Assembly: GCA_050874905.1 (NCBI GenBank)
Contig: JBNMLP010000004.1
Coordinates: forward strand, 62,001 to 126,000
Length of the DNA: 64,000 nucleotides
From: NC2004 sp050874905
GTDB lineage: Bacteria > Bacillota > Clostridia > Lachnospirales > Lachnospiraceae
Direction: 5' to 3'
The number at the start of each line of letters is the position of its first letter. Within the stretch, counting starts at the first letter, position 1. Shown here in pieces: positions 43,382 through 52,306 of the stretch. Below the pieces are notes generated by a model. The model saw only the letters and a list, made by a program, of their open reading frames with translations. It searched no databases and was not told the origin of the DNA. The translations under genes and the position numbers were made by a program.

Positions 43382-43842
43382 CCTTCTTACTTATAAAATT
43401 GTTTTAAATTTCATCAGATTCTCATCCAATTTCATTCGCTTCCGCACTGCCTATCATATCTTTAACGACTTTAATCGGGCTCGACGTACATCCCAAGATA
43501 ACTGTCTACTATCCCGCTGATACCAAACTGCTATCTATCTTTTCTTACTCATCTCCTAGTTTTGTCGTTACAAAACTGTCTTTTTCCGTCTCCCAATGGG
43601 GGACACATCCTAAGATTAAATGACTGGCGTCCTTACGCTTTCTGATGACCCCTTCTTTCACAGGGTACTGTCAGGATCTTTCACTCTATCGATCAAAGGC
43701 TTTCTCAAGCGGAAACTTCATCCCATTATGATGTGTCAACCATCCCATTTTATGCAATTGCGACAACGTTACCACTCTCCTTTCTCCTGCGAAAATCCAA
43801 TTTCGCCCTTCGTTCACGCGTCTACTACATGCGATTCACTGA
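43348..43842 (-). ncRNA. Candidate structured non-coding RNA, about 490 nt
   Basis: A complete transcription unit on the minus strand with no reading frame above about 45 codons. A sigma-A promoter lies at 43850-43878 and a strong terminator at 43348-43381. Internal pairing includes a long-range helix, GACACATC (minus strand, from 43730-43737) with GATGTGTC (from 43602-43609), extended by AATGGG with CCCATT (43744-43749 with 43595-43600). There is an 8-bp hairpin with a four-base loop at 43558-43577, and a GCGAAA/TTTCGC stem near the 5' end. It does not match RNase P, tmRNA, SRP or 6S RNA as I know them. A decayed gene remains possible. It lies between an SMC operon and the giant protein gene. 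Confidence 0.5.
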
Positions 43843-43849
43843 CAATGTA

Positions 43850-43878
43850 ATAGTAACATGCTTATACAATATTGTCAA
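43850..43878 (-). promoter_or_regulatory. Sigma-A promoter of the candidate RNA
   Basis: On the minus strand a consensus TTGACA (43873-43878), 17 bases, TACTAT (43850-43855). No protein start lies downstream for more than 700 bases on this strand, which points to an RNA product. Confidence 0.65.
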
Positions 43879-43943
43879 TACAATTTGTGAATATTTTTAT
43901 ATTTTTCTGTAATTGTTTTTGAATTGTATATGTTTTCTGACAA

Positions 43944-46900
43944 TTATATGAAATCAAAGCTGTTTTGTGTGAACTCAATCCGCTTATATTCCATCTCTGT
44001 TTTTTCTACCTGACTGCGGTAATCCACAACAACCGTCTGCTGTCTGCCATTGATCAGCTTCTGTCCCAGCACATAGTTGACATCAAAGCGACCGGTAATC
44101 GCCGGGGTTGCCCCTCGCGCCGGAACGATCAACTGGACATTGTTGGTTTTCAACATTTCAAAGATCGGCTCCCAGATATAAATATCTTTTGCTGCACCAA
44201 ACGGGTTATCAATAAAGATCACTTTGCCCAGTTTATTGTTGTCACTGTTCACCGCGTAAATATTGGCAATGTAGTTGATGATCGCGATCAAAAACTGAAT
44301 GTAGATACCCTGTGACTGTCCGGTAGAACCCACTGCCTCCTCATATCGCAGATAGCGGCTCTGCTCCTTGATCCGCTCTCTTTTATAAAGCTTCAGCCGG
44401 ATCTTGTTCATGTCGGTCACAACCACGGAGAACAGCTGCTTTAAAGACAATTGTTTGCGGATATATTTCATGCGTTCTTCCAAAGTAGAAAACTGGTCAA
44501 TGCCTTTTACAATGCCATCCACATACTCTGCCATTTTTCCGGTCAGACGTTCCTGTGGTTCGTATGGGATGGAAAGATCGATCATCTGGATCGCTTCCCC
44601 ATCCAGCGTAATACCGGATAATTTTGGAAGCCGCATCAGCTCTGTCTTGACATCCTCACAACGGCGCAGGCACTGATTTTCAAAGCCTTCCTTGATCAAC
44701 TGCATGTCCTTGACACCCTGTGTCACACGCTCCTGCTCCAGCGTGATAAATTCCATCATATCCTTTAAGCTGTCCTGAAGCTGCTCCAGTTCTTCTCTGG
44801 TCTCCGGCATGGTAATGTCTTTGCGGATCACTTCCGACAATTCATATGCTTTCAGCTCCTTTAACGTCTCCGCTGTCTGCTGTTTATACTGCTCCAGATC
44901 AAGCCGCGCCTTCTGCTCCTTCTTTATCACCTGTTCAAACCGTTCCTGACAGGCTTTTAACTGTCCTAACGTATACTCCGAAAGATCCGGCAGACTGCTG
45001 CCCTCTCCTTCCTGCAAATGATACAGTGCGATCAGGCGGTTTACATCCTTTAAGAAATCCTGCTGTCGGGCATACTGCTTCTGTTCTTCTACGAACTCTT
45101 TCGTAAAATTCTCTCTCGTTGTCATAAGTTCGCTTAATAAAAGCCGCTGTTCCTCGATCGCACGGTTTAACTGCTCCGCTTCCATTTCCATGCGCTCATA
45201 GCGGATGCCCTGTTCGGTGAGTTCCTTTAATCCATGCTCAATACGTCCCTCTACCTTGCTGACTTCCTGCGCCCGAAGCTGTGACTGCTGCTGGCAGTTT
45301 TCGTATTGCTGCTCATAACGGCTGCATTCTTTATAAAGAGAAGATAAGTCTTTTTCTCCTGTCCGGTGCACCAGTCCCTGCTCTCTCTTTTCTTCCAGTT
45401 CCGAAAGATCGGCATTTCTCCGCTTCATACTGCGCAGGAGCTGTTCTAAATTGCGCTTTAATGTATCTACCAGATCCTGTTTATCAGAAACAGAGCCTGC
45501 GCCCTGCTCCACGATCGTTTTTCGCGACTGGAATTCAATGTCCACCTGCTCCTCTGTGTAGCCCAGATCAAGCACCGGACGACCTTTGTCATAGGCAGCA
45601 TAGTAGGTGTCCCACTGCTCCTTCTGTTCGTTCCACTGCTCTTTCAGCGTTGCTGCCTGCTCCCTTGCCTGTTTGAGCTGCGCATTTTTCTGCTCCATCT
45701 GTCTGGTCAATGCAGCAAGCTCTCGCGCCAGTGCTTCCTCGCGTTCCTGTTCCGAAAGTGCCTGTTTTTTATACTCTGTAAATTCCTGATAGCACGTCCT
45801 GATCTCGGCAAGCTGCTGACACTCCTGCTGCGCATTTTCCATGCGTTCCTGAAGTGCTTCGCTTTCTTTTTTTAACGCCTCATTTTCTTCTTCCTGTTTT
45901 TTCATGGCAGCGAAAAGTGCTTCCTGTTCTTTTTCACATTGGAAGTCTCCGTCTGCCGGTGTCTCTTTTTCTTCCAACTGCTCATACTGCTGGTTCTGTT
46001 TCAATAAAAACAGATAGTCTTCCTCCAAAAGCCGCTCGGATTCCTCTGCCTGTGCCACTTCCTGTTCTGCGTCCAAAAGTGCCTGCTTTGTTCTCTTTTC
46101 ATATTCGGAAAGTACGGTCTGATCGTAATAGCCTCTGCCATCTCCGGAAAGCATCACAAATGGGGCTGCCTCTCCCCACTCCAGTGTTTCAAACAGTTCT
46201 TCTGTAAAGAGCGGCACCAGATGTCTGCGGCATAAATATGCAAGCGTCTGATCTGCCTGAAGCTGCCTTATCAGCTCCTTCGTTGCTCCTTTTATAACCA
46301 GTCCGTAAGGGGCAAACGGAAGGCGTTCGATCACTTCCTCCTGCTTTTCTTTGGAAAGGGTAAGCAATACCGCTTCTGCCGGTTCTACCTCAAGTTCATG
46401 GCGATCCGTTAAATAGGAGGCGATCGTTTTCAAATGCGCCTCATCGGCAAGAAAATGTCCCTGTTTTTTCTGTGCCTGTTCTTCCCGCCACTGCTCCATC
46501 TGCTGCTTTTTGGCTGCGACATACCGTGTGCAGTCCGCCCATCTTCTTCTGGCATGTTCTAACAGCTGCTGCCGCTGCTCTTGATTTAGCTGCTGTTCCT
46601 CCCATTCGATCTGATAGGTCTGCGCCAATGCCTGCATCCGGGGAAGTCCCTCGTTTATTTCCTGCCAGATCCGGCTTTGCTCCTGCTGCTGTTCTTCCTG
46701 CTCCTTTTTTATAAATTCCAGCTCTTTTTCGCGCATGTGCATAGCGGCAAGCTTTGCCTCTGCCGCGGCAATCTGTCCGTTTATTTCTTCCTGTTCTCTG
46801 CGATAGCCGGCAAGCTCTTTTTCTTTTTCTCTTACCGCTTTTTTTGCATCCTCAAGCAGCAACAGATTCGTCTGCTTTTTCAGTTCCATCGCAGTCGTTT

Positions 46901-48377
46901 CTTTTGTTTTTGCCTCGATAAAGAGCCGCTTTTTATTGGCACCGGCAACCGCATGCTCACAGGTAAGCTCTCCCTTTTTGCCCATGTCAGCCTTTAATGC
47001 CACTTTGGTTTCGTGCTCGATCTTCTGTGCCTCTAAAAGAAGCTGTTCCTGTTTGGCCGTACGCTCCTCATAATACTGCTTCTTGATGGCAGCAAGATCA
47101 TACAGACGATCGAGGTAGCCGGACGAATCCTGTCTTGATTTTTCAATCACTGCCTGCGCCTGCTCCATCTTTTGCTTGACCTCACAGTAGTCCAGATAAT
47201 CATTTCCATTTTCCCGTGCACGGCAAATCTCCTCCTGTTCCTTCAGGATGATCCTGGCATTCGCCTCGGAAAGCTTCGCCTCCTCTGCCTCTTTTTTTAA
47301 GGACAGCAGTGCTTCCTCCTCCTGCTGTACCTTCAGGCAGGCAACTACCTGATTGATGCGCGCACATTCTTCGCCTTTTTGTTCAATCATCTGCTTCTTC
47401 TTCCGAAGCTCCTCCTCTTTTTGTTCTGCACGGGAAAGCAGCAGATTTTTGGCGGAGAGCAGCTCTGCCGTCAATTCCTCTTTTTCCTCATATAGATCGC
47501 GGCAGGCTCCCACTCTTCCGGACAACACCTGAAGCAGCTCCTTCTGGTGCTCAAAACGGTTCATTTCCCCTTTCTTTTCCGCAAGCTCAACCAGCTTGTC
47601 CTTCATGTCAAGCAGTGTTTTCGCCATCGTTTCGTTCATGTCTTCCTGATCGGTTTTGTCCCGGAATGATTTTTCAATGATACCCTCGATCAAAAGATCC
47701 TCGACAACCTTGCGGGTGGTGCGGTAATTTGTCTCAAAATAGGTACGCACATGTCCCTCGGTCTTGTTGATGCCGCGGATCATTTCCCACGCACTTTCAT
47801 AAAGTCCATACTGGCTGATAAACTGCAGATACTCTCCCTTACGGTCAAATATATAGATCTTTAAGTCCAATGCCTGATGGGACAGCTCCTTTAAGTAATT
47901 TTTCAAGCCATTATATGTGATGCGTTCTCCGTCCTTGACCAGCGGGAGGTTCACAATATCATTTTCATGGTAGGTGCGGTAAAACATGCAGTAGTTGAAA
48001 TATTCGATCGCCGCGGTGTCTTCCTTTGCCGCCTCATCCTCTGCCGCATCCTTTGCCTTTCTGGCACAGAAGCCGGTCAGCATGTAACGGTAATCCTCCT
48101 TGATGTCCTGCTCATCCAGATTCCACTCAATGAGGGAATGGATCGTCTTGGAACCACCGCTTGTCCGAAACAGCTTTTCGATCGGCTGCTTTTCATCCAG
48201 CGTACAGTTCGGGATCAGATTTTGCAAAAGCAGAAGCATCAGCACGGATTTTCCGCCACCGTTGGCAAGGTCATAAATGGTATTTTTCCCGTTCAGACGC
48301 ATGACAAAATCATCGTAGCACTGCGTGCCAAAATTGTATTTTACGTTATTCACACGGATTCGGTTCATCTGTGGCAT
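43944..48377 (-). CDS. SMC/MukB-like ATPase, JetC-like
   Basis: A 1477-residue SMC-type protein: N-terminal Walker A (DLANGGGKSV, Lys43), more than 1000 residues of Gln/Glu/Lys-rich coiled coil interrupted by globular parts, and a C-terminal head with signature-like TGQSQGIYIQFL and Walker B GKVIFIDNPFGAAKD (about residues 1384-1398). The residue after the Walker B Asp is Asn (about 1391), where a catalytic Glu is usual. The order of a kleisin-like gene, a small winged-helix-like gene and this gene matches MukF-E-B or JetA-B-C of Wadjet systems. One base separates it from the upstream stop; AAGGAGG is nine bases before the ATG. No JetD-like nuclease follows. A plasmid-defence or chromosome-organisation role is inferred. 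Confidence 0.82.
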   Translation of the reverse strand: MPQMNRIRVNNVKYNFGTQCYDDFVMRLNGKNTIYDLANGGGKSVLMLLLLQNLIPNCTLDEKQPIEKLFRTSGGSKTIHSLIEWNLDEQDIKEDYRYMLTGFCARKAKDAAEDEAAKEDTAAIEYFNYCMFYRTYHENDIVNLPLVKDGERITYNGLKNYLKELSHQALDLKIYIFDRKGEYLQFISQYGLYESAWEMIRGINKTEGHVRTYFETNYRTTRKVVEDLLIEGIIEKSFRDKTDQEDMNETMAKTLLDMKDKLVELAEKKGEMNRFEHQKELLQVLSGRVGACRDLYEEKEELTAELLSAKNLLLSRAEQKEEELRKKKQMIEQKGEECARINQVVACLKVQQEEEALLSLKKEAEEAKLSEANARIILKEQEEICRARENGNDYLDYCEVKQKMEQAQAVIEKSRQDSSGYLDRLYDLAAIKKQYYEERTAKQEQLLLEAQKIEHETKVALKADMGKKGELTCEHAVAGANKKRLFIEAKTKETTAMELKKQTNLLLLEDAKKAVREKEKELAGYRREQEEINGQIAAAEAKLAAMHMREKELEFIKKEQEEQQQEQSRIWQEINEGLPRMQALAQTYQIEWEEQQLNQEQRQQLLEHARRRWADCTRYVAAKKQQMEQWREEQAQKKQGHFLADEAHLKTIASYLTDRHELEVEPAEAVLLTLSKEKQEEVIERLPFAPYGLVIKGATKELIRQLQADQTLAYLCRRHLVPLFTEELFETLEWGEAAPFVMLSGDGRGYYDQTVLSEYEKRTKQALLDAEQEVAQAEESERLLEEDYLFLLKQNQQYEQLEEKETPADGDFQCEKEQEALFAAMKKQEEENEALKKESEALQERMENAQQECQQLAEIRTCYQEFTEYKKQALSEQEREEALARELAALTRQMEQKNAQLKQAREQAATLKEQWNEQKEQWDTYYAAYDKGRPVLDLGYTEEQVDIEFQSRKTIVEQGAGSVSDKQDLVDTLKRNLEQLLRSMKRRNADLSELEEKREQGLVHRTGEKDLSSLYKECSRYEQQYENCQQQSQLRAQEVSKVEGRIEHGLKELTEQGIRYERMEMEAEQLNRAIEEQRLLLSELMTTRENFTKEFVEEQKQYARQQDFLKDVNRLIALYHLQEGEGSSLPDLSEYTLGQLKACQERFEQVIKKEQKARLDLEQYKQQTAETLKELKAYELSEVIRKDITMPETREELEQLQDSLKDMMEFITLEQERVTQGVKDMQLIKEGFENQCLRRCEDVKTELMRLPKLSGITLDGEAIQMIDLSIPYEPQERLTGKMAEYVDGIVKGIDQFSTLEERMKYIRKQLSLKQLFSVVVTDMNKIRLKLYKRERIKEQSRYLRYEEAVGSTGQSQGIYIQFLIAIINYIANIYAVNSDNNKLGKVIFIDNPFGAAKDIYIWEPIFEMLKTNNVQLIVPARGATPAITGRFDVNYVLGQKLINGRQQTVVVDYRSQVEKTEMEYKRIEFTQNSFDFI

Positions 48378-48378
48378 G

Positions 48379-49083
48379 TTATGCTTCCTCCTTCAAAATC
48401 TCGTAAAGACGTCCCCGGTATTCCTCAAAATAGTTCTCTACCAAAGCACGCATCCGTCCGGTCGGGTAATACCGCTCCTGCGCTTCCATCAAAAGTTCCT
48501 GGCTCACCATAAAATTCAGGGCGCATTTCGTAATCGAGGTGCGCGCATTTCGTCCGGCACGGATCACACCGTCTTCGCCCGCTGCCATCGGCAGTTCATC
48601 CCATAAAAGTGCAATGGCACGGAAACTGTTTTCCTCGACTTCATCCTGCACCAATACGGAAAGATCGCTCATGATCTTTTTCAGGTAGTTGGTAGTCTGT
48701 TCCACTATCTCGGACAAACTCACACACTCCACGAACTGATAGCTTCCCGTGTCATTATAAAAGAAGAGAAGGATCTGATACATGATAAAGTACACAAGAT
48801 AAAGTTCTTTGTTATAACGAAGTCCCATGCTTCGCTTCAGCTCCTCATTGCTATAGCCGAATACCCGGTTGCCCTCGGAGGCATTTAAGTAAAGACTGTT
48901 GCCATATTCATACAGGTTTAAGTTCAGCCGTTTCGTCAGCAGATGAAGCACCTCATACACCTCTGCATTGGTCGCATATTCCTCATAAAGAGCGCGGTTG
49001 CTTCCACCGTCCCGCTTCACTTCTTCCCCCATCATCAGCCTTGCATAAATATCGATGGCTTTTTCTACATTGCGCTGTTCCAT
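48379..49083 (-). CDS. MukE/JetB-like subunit
   Basis: A 234-residue, mainly helical protein between the kleisin-like and SMC genes, starting immediately after the jetA-like stop (TAAATG). In MukBEF and Wadjet operons this position holds the winged-helix partner that bridges kleisin and SMC heads. Sequence such as EEYATNAEVYEVLHLLTKRL near the start and an EENSFRAIALLWDELPM segment fits a helical DNA-organising partner, but I recognise the family mainly from context. Translational coupling to both neighbours implies fixed stoichiometry. Confidence 0.7.
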   Translation of the reverse strand: MEQRNVEKAIDIYARLMMGEEVKRDGGSNRALYEEYATNAEVYEVLHLLTKRLNLNLYEYGNSLYLNASEGNRVFGYSNEELKRSMGLRYNKELYLVYFIMYQILLFFYNDTGSYQFVECVSLSEIVEQTTNYLKKIMSDLSVLVQDEVEENSFRAIALLWDELPMAAGEDGVIRAGRNARTSITKCALNFMVSQELLMEAQERYYPTGRMRALVENYFEEYRGRLYEILKEEA

Positions 49084-50631
49084 TTATAGATCCGTCCTTT
49101 CAAATACCATATCACTGACAAAGCAGCCCGGATATACCATAAGCTCCCCGCCGCCTTTTTGTTCCACACGAAATGTCATCGCCTCATAACGTTCTTTTTC
49201 TTCCCGGCTCAGTTCCTTTGCAACAATTCCATCCAGGAAAGTATCCTGATGGTTCATCATATCCGCTACAACATATTCCTTCTTCTGGCACAGGTGTACA
49301 AGGAACGAATAATAGTCAATGTTCGCATAGATCTCCTTGCCAAACCGGATCTCTAAGATTGCATTCCACTCCGAAAGCGTGATCGTGTGTTTCTTCTTGA
49401 TCTGTTCTAAAAGCTCTACCGCAAACTTTTTGAAGTTCGCATTGATCCGCTCCTGCTCTACTTCATCCGGGTAAATGTACGTCTCCTCTTTCCCGGTTTC
49501 CTCCACCTTTTCCCGTACTGTTTCGTGTTCCGGACGGTTGGTGAGCAGGCGGTCCAGATTCTGGAAAGAAAAGGTCTTTCTGCCCTGCGGTTTGAATAAC
49601 GGCAGGATCATGTGGCTCAACCCGGAAACATCATCCCGCTCTTCCAATGTTTTCAACTGCTTTCTAAAATCAAATACCGGCCGCAAACGGTGCAGCTTTG
49701 CCTTCGATACGATCGAATCTGTGACCTTCGTCAGTTCCATCGTTTCTGACACCAGACTGGCATGCCGCCGGATCGTTTTTTTCAGCTCCGTTTCCAGCTC
49801 ATAGATTTCCTTTAATACAACATAATATTTCTGGGATGCTTCTCCCTTTGATCTGGCAGACAATTCCGCCTTGGAAAGTGCCGTATCGATCAGCTCTTTG
49901 TTCTTCTTAAAAAGCTTCTCCTCCTCCGTAAACCATTTGGCTACGGAATCCATATAATTCTGGTAACGTGTCACACCCTCGAACACATCGATCTCCAACG
50001 TGCGGATCACTTCCTGTTTTTTCAGCAGCATCTTTGATACTTCCGCGTTAATGCGCTTTACCACGTCAATACCGCCTTTGAAATTGCTGGATTCGATCAT
50101 CTTCTCCAATAATAACTGCTGGATGCTGATCTGGCTCTCCTCCTTTACCTCCTTGGTTTCAAGATAAAGAGCCACTCCATCTGCCGTAATGCGGTAAAAA
50201 ATGCTGCCGTTTTCTATCTCGCTTTCGATCAGCTTCACCCGCATCGTTTTCTGTTTGTGGTCTTTGGGATCAAAATAATGAAAATAAAAAGGCTTGCCGT
50301 CATTTTTGATCTTGTCAAAGATATAACGGATCAGCTCCTCCATCTCTGCATCGCTCACCTCTAAAGAGAAATCACGCACCAGCAGACGGCTTAAGAAATC
50401 CCGGTAAAGCGTAAAGGTCACTCTGCGCTCATTAAAATTATTTTCATCAATAAAAAAACGCAGGGATGCCAGTGTGATATACCCCATATCCAGATGGGCA
50501 TACTGCCCCTCCTTGTACTGCGCAAAGGTCATTTCCTGTAATTTGAAAAAGGGATAATATTTCCGAAGATGCTCCATGCGGTGGGCATGGGTATCAATGA
50601 TGTCATTCCATAGAATATACTGTTCCGGCAT
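49084..50631 (-). CDS. MukF/JetA-like kleisin subunit
   Basis: The first gene of the SMC-like operon, 515 residues. The N-terminal part (FAQYKEGQYAHLDMGYITLA, then EELIRYIFDKI) looks like winged-helix material; a central helical region (about residues 200-330) includes LIDTALSKAELSARSKGEA and precedes a C-terminal helical and beta part. This matches JetA-like proteins of Clostridia in layout. AAAGGA lies upstream of the ATG, and an extended -10 (TGGTAAAAT) is at 50670-50678. The JetA call is pattern-based; function as kleisin is inferred from the SMC partner. Confidence 0.72.
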   Translation of the reverse strand: MPEQYILWNDIIDTHAHRMEHLRKYYPFFKLQEMTFAQYKEGQYAHLDMGYITLASLRFFIDENNFNERRVTFTLYRDFLSRLLVRDFSLEVSDAEMEELIRYIFDKIKNDGKPFYFHYFDPKDHKQKTMRVKLIESEIENGSIFYRITADGVALYLETKEVKEESQISIQQLLLEKMIESSNFKGGIDVVKRINAEVSKMLLKKQEVIRTLEIDVFEGVTRYQNYMDSVAKWFTEEEKLFKKNKELIDTALSKAELSARSKGEASQKYYVVLKEIYELETELKKTIRRHASLVSETMELTKVTDSIVSKAKLHRLRPVFDFRKQLKTLEERDDVSGLSHMILPLFKPQGRKTFSFQNLDRLLTNRPEHETVREKVEETGKEETYIYPDEVEQERINANFKKFAVELLEQIKKKHTITLSEWNAILEIRFGKEIYANIDYYSFLVHLCQKKEYVVADMMNHQDTFLDGIVAKELSREEKERYEAMTFRVEQKGGGELMVYPGCFVSDMVFERTDL

Positions 50632-50669
50632 GCGTGTTTACGTTCCTTTCCGATCGTTTTGCTCGTTAT

Positions 50670-50678
50670 ATTTTACCA
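50670..50678 (-). promoter_or_regulatory. Possible extended -10 promoter of the SMC-like operon
   Basis: On the minus strand TGGTAAAAT (TG-N-TAAAAT); no good -35 at the normal distance. Confidence 0.4.
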
Positions 50679-50706
50679 CAGCTTTTCCGAGATTTCCAGC
50701 AATGAG

Positions 50707-50740
50707 AAAAGTCCGGGCAGCATAACGTCCCGGACTTTTT
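50707..50740 (-). terminator. Terminator between the small membrane-protein pair and the SMC-like operon
   Basis: AAAAGTCCGGG / CCCGGACTTTT with an 11-base loop; T-rich on both sides, so it may be bidirectional. Confidence 0.85.
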
Positions 50741-50751
50741 CCTTGCTTTTC

Positions 50752-51051
50752 TTATTTTTTTGCGATTAGTTTTTTGGGATCATGTACCAGCAATACTACC
50801 ATCCAGATGAGCAGTCCCAATGTAATGACGGTAATCCCTAAAAAGGCATCATTTAACATCTCTGCTGCCGACGGGGTAAAGTACGCCGCTTTTAATTCTG
50901 CATATTCAAAGCAGGCATCTACCAGCCACATCAAAGAGGCACCCCAGTAAATACGGGCAAGTGTTGCCAGACGGTAATCATCCCGGTGCTCGTTCATGTA
51001 CCAGACGATCGTCGTAACGATCGCTGCGATCACGGTTAGTAATAATGTCAT
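50752..51051 (-). CDS. Small integral membrane protein, unknown
   Basis: A 99-residue protein with three predicted membrane helices: LLLTVIAAIVTTIVWYM, a helix around LARIYWGASLMWLVDACFEY, and a last one around GITVITLGLLIWMVVLLV, ending in a short basic tail. It lies 11 bases after the next small membrane protein and shares its transcript. No family is recognised. The pair follows the urease genes but has its own promoter, so a link to urea or nickel is not supported. Confidence 0.75.
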   Translation of the reverse strand: MTLLLTVIAAIVTTIVWYMNEHRDDYRLATLARIYWGASLMWLVDACFEYAELKAAYFTPSAAEMLNDAFLGITVITLGLLIWMVVLLVHDPKKLIAKK

Positions 51052-51062
51052 GCCGTATCTCC

Positions 51063-51446
51063 TTACTCCTCTGCCTCAGCACTCTCTTTTTCCTGCTTTT
51101 TACTAAGCATATGGGACACTGCTACCATGCCGCCCCAGACTGCGGTGACTAATACAGCCATTCCCACTCCGGCTGTCGCCATTTCCTGAAGCATGGCGAT
51201 CGCATCCGCTTTGTCTACGGCTGCGGTTAAAAATGGAAAATATGGTACGACCTCTCCATGCCATACATGCTCTAACATGAGAAGCGCGCTGCCTCCCCAT
51301 AACATTTCATTGAGCCATTTTAATTTTGGCGCAAAGGTATGTGCGGTTCCTTCTGTATTCTTATGACTCTCTTCCTTTTTCTCTACTGCTTTTGTCACTG
51401 CAGTGGTGATCACTGCTTCTGTTGCAGGTACTAAAAAACATGCCAT
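51063..51446 (-). CDS. Small integral membrane protein, unknown
   Basis: A 127-residue protein. A hydrophobic N terminus (MACFLVPATEAVITTAVTKA) and a Lys/Glu/Asn stretch precede WLNEMLWGGSALLMLEHVWH and a last helix (MAVLVTAVWGGMVAVSHML), with an acidic tail. The His-containing EHVWHGEVVPYFPFLTA segment between helices may face the outside. AAGGAGGAA is upstream of the ATG. It pairs with the 99-residue membrane protein. I do not recognise either family; they resemble each other in size and topology. Confidence 0.75.
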   Translation of the reverse strand: MACFLVPATEAVITTAVTKAVEKKEESHKNTEGTAHTFAPKLKWLNEMLWGGSALLMLEHVWHGEVVPYFPFLTAAVDKADAIAMLQEMATAGVGMAVLVTAVWGGMVAVSHMLSKKQEKESAEAEE

Positions 51447-51498
51447 AGTAAATTCCTCCTTATTTGTTGTATCTTTTTATGCTTTGTTCAACTGTTTT

Positions 51499-51527
51499 AT
51501 TATAAAGCAGTACGGGCAACTTCGCAA
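51499..51527 (-). promoter_or_regulatory. Sigma-A promoter of the small membrane-protein pair
   Basis: On the minus strand TTGCGA (51522-51527), 17 bases, TATAAT (51499-51504), in the gap after ureD. Confidence 0.6.
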
Positions 51528-51539
51528 GTCACCTTGTGC

Positions 51540-52298
51540 TTATAATCGTATTTCCTGATAAAAATTCTGAATGTCCTGTGCCCGGTCTGCTAACGTCCGG
51601 ATCACATATCCCATCTCACACCGGCTGACTCCCACCAAAAGATTTCTGCCTTCTGCCAGGTCTCTGACCGCATGATCAAATTCCTCCGGCATTAAAGGAC
51701 TGTAACAATACAACATGCCACAATGGGTATACGTCCCAAAATGTCCCAGTCCGGAATGTACAAATTGTGCCGGACATAATTTCATATGGTCAAAGAACAC
51801 CAGCTTTTCTCCGATATAAATGCGCAGACGATTTTCATAGCGTTCCATCTGAAACTGTTCGTTCATTGCGACACGGCCACTTGCCACAATATCAGAGTAT
51901 TGCAGCGTGGAAGAAGCACATCCCCGGATGACCGTTTCACCGGAAAAGCTGCTGTTTGCAAAGGGAATGACCGGCTTTGGCAAAAAGCGGAGCGATGCCT
52001 GCTCCCCCAGACTGATCTGGGTGATGCGGCTGGCTTCTTTTCCTGTTCTCTCCGGAAATATTTTTTCGTAACTCTGTGTCAGATACTCGACCTTTGCCTG
52101 CTCTTTTATATGAAGAGACATACTGACATGGTCGCCGCCAAACAGCCCCGGACAGGCACACATCTGCATAAGCTGCATGGTATCCCTGTCATAAAACGGT
52201 GACATGATCTTATAGGGAGCTTCCAGAAAGAGATCCGAAAGCTGCGTGCCATTTTCGCCGCCGGTGGCTTCTATATAAATACTACTCTTCATCGTCAT
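51540..52298 (-). CDS. ureD: Urease accessory protein UreD
   Basis: The UreD (UreH) scaffold that with UreF and UreG delivers nickel to apo-urease. The 252-residue product has family-type sequence: YLTQSYEKIFPER (the Q-T/S-K-like segment), PFANSSFSGETVIRG, and SDIVASGRVAMNEQFQMERYENRL. It follows ureG by eight bases and ends the accessory run ureE-F-G-D. The call is supported by position and by partial motifs; no disruption is seen. Confidence 0.9.
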   Translation of the reverse strand: MTMKSSIYIEATGGENGTQLSDLFLEAPYKIMSPFYDRDTMQLMQMCACPGLFGGDHVSMSLHIKEQAKVEYLTQSYEKIFPERTGKEASRITQISLGEQASLRFLPKPVIPFANSSFSGETVIRGCASSTLQYSDIVASGRVAMNEQFQMERYENRLRIYIGEKLVFFDHMKLCPAQFVHSGLGHFGTYTHCGMLYCYSPLMPEEFDHAVRDLAEGRNLLVGVSRCEMGYVIRTLADRAQDIQNFYQEIRL

Positions 52299-52306
52299 CG
52301 CCCACT

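Noticed and set aside
43348..43842. RNase P, tmRNA or SRP RNA
   Set aside because: The universal cores (for RNase P GAGGAAAGTCC, for SRP the GGAAGGGAGCA-type loop, for tmRNA the tRNA-like end) are not found.
43620..43850. A 76-codon plus-strand frame in the candidate RNA region
   Set aside because: No ribosome binding site or promoter on that strand; composition and position fit antisense of the proposed RNA.
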